DNA of 9,041 nucleotides from Sphingobacterium sp. (GTDB lineage Bacteria; Bacteroidota; Bacteroidia; SpSt-205). The first letter of the stretch is position 1. Every line of letters starts with the position of its first letter. The stretch covers positions 1 through 9,041 of the forward strand of contig JAPYWM010000039.1 of assembly GCA_028276345.1 (NCBI GenBank), in the 5' to 3' direction. Below the pieces are notes generated by a model. The model saw only the letters and a list, made by a program, of their open reading frames with translations. It searched no databases and was not told the origin of the DNA. Both the position numbers and the translations under genes were made by a program. Positions 1 to 5,747 of the stretch are shown here, piece after piece.

Positions 1-647
1 TCTAAGATGTTGAAGACGATGACGGGCAGTTTATTCTCCTGGGAGAGCGTAAAGGCCGTAAGGTCCATTACGGCCAGGCGTTTATCCAGGGCTTCCTGGT
101 AGGTGATGTGGGAGAGTTTTTGAGCGGTTTCGTCTTTGGTGGGGTCGGCCGTGTAGATGCCGTCTACTTTGGTGGCTTTGAGGAGGACGTTGGCACCGAT
201 TTCAATAGCTCGGAGCGTAGCCGCCGTATCGGTCGTAAAGAAGGGATTGCCGGTGCCTGCGGCAAAGATGACCACTCGACCCTTCTCTAAGTGGCGGATA
301 GCCCGCCGCCGGATAAACGGCTCGCATACCCGCGCCATTTCAATAGCGGACTGCACCCGCGTCGGCACCCCAAGCTGCTCCAGCGCATTCTGCAGGGCCA
401 GGCCGTTGATGACAGTCGCCAACATGCCCATGTAGTCGGCCTGAGCTCGGTCCAGCCCCTGCTCGCTACCCTCGATCCCCCGAAAGAGATTCCCCCCGCC
501 AATCACCACGGCCACCTGCACCCCAAGCTGCACGACCGACCGAATCTCCTCCGCATAGTACCGCAGCCGCTGCGCATCAATCCCAAATCCCCGCTCCCCC
601 GCCAGCGCTTCCCCGCTCATCTTGAGCAAAATGCGCCGGTACTTCAT
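1..647 (-). CDS. pyrH: UMP kinase (uridylate kinase), 3' end beyond window
   Basis: Bacterial UMP kinase phosphorylates UMP to UDP in the cytoplasm, an essential step in pyrimidine nucleotide synthesis; it belongs to the amino-acid-kinase fold and is normally a hexamer of about 240 residues. Here 215 codons are visible and roughly the last 25 residues lie beyond position 1. Seen directly: LLKMSGEAL near residues 7-15 (phosphate-binding lysine strand), GGGNLFRG at 51-57 (nucleotide-binding glycine loop), DYMGMLATVINGLALQ at 71-86, GTGNPFFTTDTAA at 131-143 (UMP-binding region), and KATKVDGIYTADP at 158-169 (ATP-side region). The start ATG overlaps the tsf stop codon as ATGA, so translation is probably coupled to tsf; no promoter box was seen in front of it. 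The order tsf-pyrH is the common bacterial arrangement. Codon choice is G-ending in the 5' half and C/A-ending in the 3' half. Identification is firm. Confidence 0.97.
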   Translation of the reverse strand, partial: MKYRRILLKMSGEALAGERGFGIDAQRLRYYAEEIRSVVQLGVQVAVVIGGGNLFRGIEGSEQGLDRAQADYMGMLATVINGLALQNALEQLGVPTRVQSAIEMARVCEPFIRRRAIRHLEKGRVVIFAAGTGNPFFTTDTAATLRAIEIGANVLLKATKVDGIYTADPTKDETAQKLSHITYQEALDKRLAVMDLTAFTLSQENKLPVIVFNIL

Positions 648-1483
648 TTCCCGCCCACCTGAAACCGCAAGAATCCATGCACTTCCAGGGTCGGCGAGAC
701 GCTCTTGAGGTATTGGGCTACCGTCTTTTGCGAGTCCTTGAAGTACTCCTGCTCAAGAAGCACCGCTTCCTTGAAGAACTTTTCCAGCTTGCCAATCGCG
801 ATTTTTTCCAGGATATTTTCGGGCTTACCTTCAGCACGGGCCTGCTCGCGGGCGATTTCTTTTTCTTTTTCCAGGATATCTGGGGGAACTGTCTGGCGGC
901 TTACGCTAATGGGACGCAAGGCTGCCACTTGCATGGCGATATTTTGGCCGACCTCGTGGAGGGTGTTTTCGTCGAGGTTGCCAATGCCTTTCAGGGCCAC
1001 CAGGACGCCAATCCGCCCGCCTAAGTGGATGTAAGCCGTTACATACTCACCTTCCAGGCGGCCCCACTCTGCGACTTCAATTTTTTCACCGATACGGGCC
1101 GTGAGCTCGGCTATCTTATCTGAGAAGGAGAGACCGTTTACACCGAGGTTAGTCAGCTCATCTTTGGAACGGATGTCCTTCTCCAGGGCGGATTGTACGA
1201 GGGCTTTGCCAAAGGCCTGAAAGTCGGCGTTGCGAGCCACGAAGTCGGTTTCGCAGGCTAAAAGCAGGAGGTGTCCAAGTGTTTTTTTCGTGGCGGCAAA
1301 GACGGCCCCTTCCTTGGCGGTGCGCTCCTGCCGGGCCGCCGCCATCTTATGCCCCCGCTTGCGTAAAATCTCCACCGCCTTATCAAAGTCGCCGTTGGAC
1401 TCTTCCAGGGCTTTTTTGCAATCCATGATGCCGGCGCCGGTGGCTTCCCTTAGGCGCTTGACCGCTTCCGCTGTAATGCTCAT
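644..1483 (-). CDS. tsf: Translation elongation factor Ts
   Basis: EF-Ts is the guanine nucleotide exchange factor that regenerates EF-Tu-GTP during protein synthesis. The 279-residue product matches the usual size (about 270-300). Seen: an N-terminal UBA-like helical module at residues 1-40 with LREATGAGIMDCKKAL, the diagnostic TDFVARN motif at 79-85 that contacts EF-Tu, HLGGRIGVLV at 153-162, and a C-terminal segment ending in VHGFLRFQVGGK. A charged helical region with ILEKEKEIAREQA sits at 203-215, as in other EF-Ts coiled-coil regions. The ATG at 1483 is chosen because TATCTTTG lies five bases upstream and the UBA module begins at once. Unlike the usual rpsB-tsf arrangement, the gene upstream is a divergent methyltransferase, so tsf starts its own transcription unit and carries pyrH with it. 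Identification is firm. Confidence 0.98.
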   Translation of the reverse strand: MSITAEAVKRLREATGAGIMDCKKALEESNGDFDKAVEILRKRGHKMAAARQERTAKEGAVFAATKKTLGHLLLLACETDFVARNADFQAFGKALVQSALEKDIRSKDELTNLGVNGLSFSDKIAELTARIGEKIEVAEWGRLEGEYVTAYIHLGGRIGVLVALKGIGNLDENTLHEVGQNIAMQVAALRPISVSRQTVPPDILEKEKEIAREQARAEGKPENILEKIAIGKLEKFFKEAVLLEQEYFKDSQKTVAQYLKSVSPTLEVHGFLRFQVGGK

Positions 1484-1488
1484 GGGTG

Positions 1489-1496
1489 CAAAGATA
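1489..1496 (-). promoter_or_regulatory. tsf: Bacteroidota -7 box for tsf-pyrH
   Basis: Read on the minus strand the bases are TATCTTTG, a full match to the Bacteroidota sigma-factor -7 consensus TAnnTTTG. Five bases (CACCC) separate it from the tsf ATG, so the transcript should start at or next to the start codon. No clear TTTG-like -33 element was found at the usual 19-21 base spacing. The box is 38 bases from the oppositely oriented box of the methyltransferase gene. Confidence 0.75.
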
Positions 1497-1534
1497 GGGC
1501 GTTTCGGTGGTACGGTGCCTTAGACAGGATGCTG

Positions 1535-1542
1535 TATTTTTG
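1535..1542 (+). promoter_or_regulatory. Bacteroidota -7 box for methyltransferase gene
   Basis: The bases TATTTTTG match TAnnTTTG. Six bases (CGCGGC) separate the box from the ATG at 1549. If translation began at the in-frame GTG at 1507, this box would lie inside the coding region, so the box argues for the ATG. No convincing -33 element was seen. Confidence 0.65.
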
Positions 1543-1548
1543 CGCGGC

Positions 1549-2541
1549 ATGTATTATGCAGATAAGCTCGCCATCCTGGAAGATTTATGGGGAAAACCCG
1601 TAGAACTGCACCAGGATAAACTCATCGTCGGCTCCCAAGTGTATCCGATTATAGACGACGTCATAATTCTTCTGGAGCCATCTGAATACCCCCCCTCAAT
1701 AGCTCAGCGCTTGAGTCCCCAGGCAGCCCACGCAGCAGCACCCCCTGCCATCGCCACCGACATCCAGTATACTTTTGGAGCAGAATGGCTTCGCTTTTCT
1801 GAGATCCTGCCCGAACATCAAGCGGAGTTTGAAGCGTACTTAGACATCGTAGACCAGGCAGCCCTGAAAGGCAAGCGATGGTGTGACCTCGGCTGTGGAA
1901 TCGGTCGGTGGAGCTACTTCGTCAAGGACATTTGTCGGGAGCTGATTCTGATAGATTTTTCCGAGGCGATATTCGTTGCTCGAAGAAATCTGCGAGATGC
2001 CAACAATGCACTTTTTTTCATGGGTGATATTATGCGGCTGCCTTTCCGACGAGATTTTGCGGATTTTGCAATCTGTCTGGGGGTCTTACACCACCTACCT
2101 ATAAATGCTCTGGAGGCAGCCCGCCACATAAGCGCTTATGCGCCGGAGCAGCTGATCTATCTATACTATGCGCTGGATAATAAGCCAGTATATTTTCGGT
2201 GGCTGCTGGGAGCTGTAACGCTTTTGCGCAGGGGGCTTTACCGGGTTCGGTCGCCGCTGCTGCGAGAAGGGCTAAGTTGGCTGCTTATGCTCACGCTTTA
2301 TCTGCCCTTTATCGGCTTGGGCTACCTTGCACGGCCCTTTGGCTGGGCCTCTAAGATACCCCTTCACGAAAATTACGCCGGTAAAAGTCTCAAACGCATC
2401 CAGCAGGATGTGTATGACCGGTTTTTCACGCGGATTGAGCAGCGGTTTAGCCGGAAAGAAATAGCGACCCTCTCTGATACCTATCGGGAAATACGGTTTT
2501 CAGAGAGGCCGCCCTATTGGCATTTCTACTGCAAAAGGTGA
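1549..2541 (+). CDS. Class I SAM-dependent methyltransferase with degenerate Trm112-like N-terminus
   Basis: A 330-residue protein that probably transfers a methyl group from S-adenosylmethionine; the substrate is unknown. Seen: SAM-binding motif I CDLGCGIGRW at residues 112-121, the acidic end of strand 2 in LIDFS with D136, FMGDIMRLPF at 157-166, and CLGVLHHL at 176-183, which fit the Methyltransf_11 type. Residues about 11-45 (VELHQDKLIVGSQVYPIIDD is the core) resemble the Trm112/UPF0434 zinc-ribbon-like module found ahead of some methyltransferases, but the zinc cysteines are absent. Residues about 214-265 hold two hydrophobic stretches, the stronger being LSWLLMLTLYLPFIGLGYL at 242-260, so membrane contact is possible. 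The C-terminus ends PPYWHFYCKR. I chose the ATG at 1549 because a TAnnTTTG box sits six bases upstream; the GTG at 1507 is the alternative. It is a single-gene unit, divergent from tsf and convergent with the amidase gene. The fold is confident, the role is not. Confidence 0.88.
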   Translation: MYYADKLAILEDLWGKPVELHQDKLIVGSQVYPIIDDVIILLEPSEYPPSIAQRLSPQAAHAAAPPAIATDIQYTFGAEWLRFSEILPEHQAEFEAYLDIVDQAALKGKRWCDLGCGIGRWSYFVKDICRELILIDFSEAIFVARRNLRDANNALFFMGDIMRLPFRRDFADFAICLGVLHHLPINALEAARHISAYAPEQLIYLYYALDNKPVYFRWLLGAVTLLRRGLYRVRSPLLREGLSWLLMLTLYLPFIGLGYLARPFGWASKIPLHENYAGKSLKRIQQDVYDRFFTRIEQRFSRKEIATLSDTYREIRFSERPPYWHFYCKR

Positions 2542-2546
2542 AAAGG

Positions 2547-2577
2547 GGCCGTCCCTATCTACGAATAAGGGCGGGCC
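2547..2577 (-). terminator. Imperfect hairpin between convergent genes
   Basis: The 52-base gap between the two converging stop codons holds an inverted repeat: GGCC at 2547-2550 can pair with GGCC at 2574-2577, and CCCTAT around 2553-2558 pairs with ATAAGGG at 2565-2571, with one or two bulges and a loop near CTACGA. Read on the minus strand the stem is followed by CCTTTT (2541-2546), so it could end the amidase transcript. On the plus strand it is followed by A-rich sequence, so it is a poorer intrinsic terminator for the methyltransferase gene. No folding energy was computed. Confidence 0.4.
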
Positions 2578-2593
2578 AAGAAAAACCGAAGGC

Positions 2594-5500
2594 CTAATTA
2601 CCCGCTACGACCCAGCGGAGGAGGATGGGCTTTGCGTGGGAAGGTTGGACTTGGATGAGGTAGGTGCCATCCGATAAGTCTGGCAAGCGCAGGCGGGCTT
2701 CTGCGGTGCGGGTGTGCCATAGGCATCGGCCCAGCAGGTCAAACACCCGCACGTCCACAGACTCCGCAAAGTATCCCACGAAGTACAGGAAACTGGGGCC
2801 TGCGGAGGGATTAGGCGCCAGCAGCACATACCCTTCCTGTCGGGCAAGCCCCGTGCTAATCACATCATACACGAAACCATCTGAGTAGGTAGGACCACCT
2901 ACGAGGCCTGCCCCATTGCGCGCCCGGATGCCGATGTAGTAGCGCGTGCCCCGCTGAAGAGTTCCCGCTGCGAGGGGCTCTGCCAATATGTTGGTCTGCG
3001 CCGTAGCCGTCCAGCCGATCACATTCGAGTCGCCGGGGGCCGTGCTAAGGGTGTATTGATATTCTAAGATGCCGGAGTGCGGGTCGTCAGCCAGGTCCCA
3101 ACTGCCCACCAGGAGGGTGTCCTGATAGAGTGTATCCTGGTCTTGCAGAAAGTCACTCCCATCACGCACATACGCGGGTGAAGTCGGAGGCGTCCAATCT
3201 ACCCGCACATCTCGAGCAGGCGTGCTGGAGAGATTGCCCGCAGAATCCTGCACAATACTCCGAATCCGCCCCACATAATGCGTAGGCGTTTCTGACTGCC
3301 GCCGAATATCGTCATTATTGGCAGAGCCTACCCGGATCGTAACGGTGCCATTAATCGGTCGGGAGCGGTAGACCTTGAAGTTATTGTATTCAGCCTGGGC
3401 ATTTCCTGTACGGAGGGAGATGTAAGAGCCTGTCAGGATAGGCGAAGGGTCCTTCCAGCTGAGGACCAGCTGATTATTCACATAAACATGGTGGTCGCCG
3501 GTGATGCGGTCATAGCTCCACTTGAAGTCGTACCACACGCCATCCTGGAAGGGGTAAGTAACCTGAGCCACTGGCCCACTGCCCCAGGAGTTATTCACGA
3601 CTTTGTATAGCTGGACCTTTTGGCCCTGCAGACGAAAGAAGACGAAGTAGGAGTTGCCCCGCTCGGAGAGGGTAGGATCATCCGAAAAGATATGTAAGCC
3701 CATGCGGCAGTTATTGGAGGTATCCCGGACGAAGCGGCCTGCCCAGTGGTACAGGTAGCGGTTGGAGAGGTCTTGGCGCAGGTAAGCGTAGAGGTTGGTG
3801 TTAGAGATAGACTCGTCAGTTTGGCGCAGGACGGGGTCGCCGTTACCGGGGTCAAAGATGAGAAACGTACCGACGGCCGGCGTCCAGTCCGGATGAAGCG
3901 CTGGCCCGATAAAGTTGTCGCTGAAAAAGCCCCGCTCGGGATTACCCCGCCAGTCGCCACTGCTGTCATACATCACCAAATAGAAGGCCTTTTCTATGCC
4001 GACGTTATCGCTATCAGAGAAGGCGAGGGAGAAGTTCTGGGTGACCCAATCGGGTGCTGGGCCAATAGCGGTGGTGGGTGGGGTATTATCGCCGGAGCCA
4101 GCTGGGAGATTAGCACTGTAAGTGAGCTGCCAGCCGGCCATAGGATTGGAACAGTCGGTACGCAGCTCCAAGAGCACTTTCCCGCCGGTAGAGGTGATGG
4201 AGCTAGGGAGGGTGGTGCCCGTCAAACGTCTGAGCAGGGGGGCTGTCGTCGTATCGCCGTCATAGATGTACAGGTAGTCACCGCCCTTTGTCGAAGCGGA
4301 GAAGTTATTTTCCAGGCTAAACTGCTGGAAGGTTAGCGTGATGGCGGTAGCACCAGGCGGCGCAATCTTGATAAAATAGCGCTGATTATTGCTGTAATCC
4401 CCACTTGGCCCACCGGGGTCGTAAACGGTCCCCGATGAGGCGGTCAAAGTTTGATTGATGGCGTAGGTGGGGCCGGCGACAAGCTGGTAGTAGTAGTTCC
4501 AGTTCCAGTTGGGGCCGAGGTCGTTGTGGGTCTGGTTAGGGTACTGCTGGTGGGCTTTGATGCGGATACAGGATTTGACTAAGCAGCTGGAAGTGGAGCC
4601 GGAGCAGGCATCGCCAAACCACGTAGAATTGCGCGGGATGCTGCGACGCTGGCAGATGTCACGAACTAAGGCCGCAGAGGCATTGTACATGGCGGTAGTG
4701 TACCAGCTCGGGTTATTGATGTAGCCTTCATGCTCAATGCCAATCGTATAGGGATTTTCAGTGCCGACGTGCCAGGCTTTGTCGGCTTCGCGGACCATCT
4801 GGGTGATCTGGCCATCCGAGGAGCGAATCACATAGTGCGCCGAGACCTGCGCGCTGCAGTTTTTGAACCAGGAGATGCAGCCGGCATAACTTCCCTGGAC
4901 GGTGTGCAGGGTAACATGGGTGATGGTAGTGCCGTTTCGGGAGCTGTAGTTACAGCTGGCGGCCGGGTCCCAAATAGCCCCTGGATAGTCGGTGTTATTC
5001 GTGCGCTGAAAAGGGGTGCCGTCCAGGGTTTGTACCGCTTCTCCGATGACGACCACCGGCGAAAAAGCGAGAATAGCGTAGTTCTTCCCAAAGAGTTCTG
5101 GTAGGCTGATTTCCCATTTAGGGAAGCTGTAGTGCGCGGCGGCCTCTGGGTCTGTCAGGAAGCGAAAAGTCTCGAAGAGCTCACTCTGCAGAGCAAAGTC
5201 ATTGAGGGGGTCGTCGGGAATGGGGAGGTAGCTGAGCGCGATGAGGAAGTTTTTGATGGTTTGGGGGTCTTTGGGGGCAAGGCGTTTATCCTCGCAGTAG
5301 AGTTCGTAGGCGCGGGCGAGGGCTTCTATTTGAAGGGCGGGGCTATTTTTGAGTTCGGAAAGGGGGAGGTTGGTTTTTTCGGCGATGAGGCGGAGGTTTT
5401 CCCGGAAGTAGCCCTTTCCGTTTTCCATCCAGGCGAAAAGGCCCCATCCCTGGGGCATGTCTGAGCAAGCGGGTTCGGCAGGGCTCAGGGGCATGAAGCG

Positions 5501-5662
5501 ACTTTCCCGCCAGGCTATGGCTTCCAGAAGGCCCCGGGGCACCTCGGGATGCCGAGTGTAAACTGCATTGAAAAGGGGCTGATACGGGTTAGGCGGATAT
5601 TTTGCTGCTTGGGCCAGCAGAAGGCCCCCTGCTACAAGCAGGCTTAGGCACCGATAAGCCAT
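2594..5662 (-). CDS. Secreted multidomain N-acetylmuramoyl-L-alanine amidase with T9SS sorting tail
   Basis: A 1022-residue exported protein predicted to cut the muramoyl-alanine amide bond of peptidoglycan. Order of parts: signal peptide about 1-19; a transglycosylase-like domain about 25-200, with LLEAIAWRESRF (E53-S54) and QGWGLFAW at 71-78; an Amidase_2/PGRP-type zinc domain about 231-396, with likely ligands H253 (TLHTVQG), H371 (KAHQQ) and D381 (HNDLGPNW) and E310 in GIEHEG; a CUB-like domain about 400-517 (GDYLYIYDGD at 461-470); a jelly-roll/LamG-like region about 578-768; a fibronectin-III-like region about 824-934; and a type A T9SS sorting domain about 944-1022 (LLAPNPSAG, VRVFDLLGR, LSDGTYLIQV). 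Cysteines at 237, 262, 269, 353, 360 and 365 suggest disulfides. The start at 5662 is chosen because the signal peptide begins there and TATATTTG lies four bases upstream; an in-frame ATG at 5815 would add 51 unlikely residues. From memory, similar architectures occur in other Bacteroidota; no search was run. Confidence 0.93.
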   Translation of the reverse strand: MAYRCLSLLVAGGLLLAQAAKYPPNPYQPLFNAVYTRHPEVPRGLLEAIAWRESRFMPLSPAEPACSDMPQGWGLFAWMENGKGYFRENLRLIAEKTNLPLSELKNSPALQIEALARAYELYCEDKRLAPKDPQTIKNFLIALSYLPIPDDPLNDFALQSELFETFRFLTDPEAAAHYSFPKWEISLPELFGKNYAILAFSPVVVIGEAVQTLDGTPFQRTNNTDYPGAIWDPAASCNYSSRNGTTITHVTLHTVQGSYAGCISWFKNCSAQVSAHYVIRSSDGQITQMVREADKAWHVGTENPYTIGIEHEGYINNPSWYTTAMYNASAALVRDICQRRSIPRNSTWFGDACSGSTSSCLVKSCIRIKAHQQYPNQTHNDLGPNWNWNYYYQLVAGPTYAINQTLTASSGTVYDPGGPSGDYSNNQRYFIKIAPPGATAITLTFQQFSLENNFSASTKGGDYLYIYDGDTTTAPLLRRLTGTTLPSSITSTGGKVLLELRTDCSNPMAGWQLTYSANLPAGSGDNTPPTTAIGPAPDWVTQNFSLAFSDSDNVGIEKAFYLVMYDSSGDWRGNPERGFFSDNFIGPALHPDWTPAVGTFLIFDPGNGDPVLRQTDESISNTNLYAYLRQDLSNRYLYHWAGRFVRDTSNNCRMGLHIFSDDPTLSERGNSYFVFFRLQGQKVQLYKVVNNSWGSGPVAQVTYPFQDGVWYDFKWSYDRITGDHHVYVNNQLVLSWKDPSPILTGSYISLRTGNAQAEYNNFKVYRSRPINGTVTIRVGSANNDDIRRQSETPTHYVGRIRSIVQDSAGNLSSTPARDVRVDWTPPTSPAYVRDGSDFLQDQDTLYQDTLLVGSWDLADDPHSGILEYQYTLSTAPGDSNVIGWTATAQTNILAEPLAAGTLQRGTRYYIGIRARNGAGLVGGPTYSDGFVYDVISTGLARQEGYVLLAPNPSAGPSFLYFVGYFAESVDVRVFDLLGRCLWHTRTAEARLRLPDLSDGTYLIQVQPSHAKPILLRWVVAGN

Positions 5663-5666
5663 GGGG

Positions 5667-5674
5667 CAAATATA
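5667..5674 (-). promoter_or_regulatory. Bacteroidota -7 box for amidase gene
   Basis: On the minus strand the bases read TATATTTG, a full match to TAnnTTTG, with only CCCC between the box and the ATG at 5662. This supports the signal-peptide start over the upstream in-frame ATG at 5815 and predicts a leaderless message. A -33 element was not recognised. Confidence 0.7.
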
Positions 5675-5734
5675 CCCAAAGTCCCCCAGAATAGGAGCCG
5701 ATAAAAAAGGGAAGAGGCAGCGCCTGAGATTTGT

Positions 5735-5742
5735 TACCTTTG
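5735..5742 (+). promoter_or_regulatory. Bacteroidota -7 box for acyl-CoA dehydrogenase gene
   Basis: The bases TACCTTTG match TAnnTTTG and lie five bases (TCGTC) before the ATG at 5748. The divergent amidase box is 60 bases away, so both promoters share an 85-base intergenic region. No clear -33 element was found. Confidence 0.72.
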
Positions 5743-5747
5743 TCGTC

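Noticed and set aside
291..662. 123-codon open frame on the plus strand
   Set aside because: It is antisense to pyrH; the product is a histidine/proline-rich sequence typical of a shadow frame.
1507..1548. GTG start at 1507 adding 14 residues to the methyltransferase
   Set aside because: It places the TATTTTTG box inside the coding region, and the extra residues look like translated promoter sequence.
3746..4336. 196-codon open frame on the plus strand
   Set aside because: It lies fully antisense to the CUB and jelly-roll parts of the amidase and encodes no recognisable domain; high GC makes such shadow frames common.
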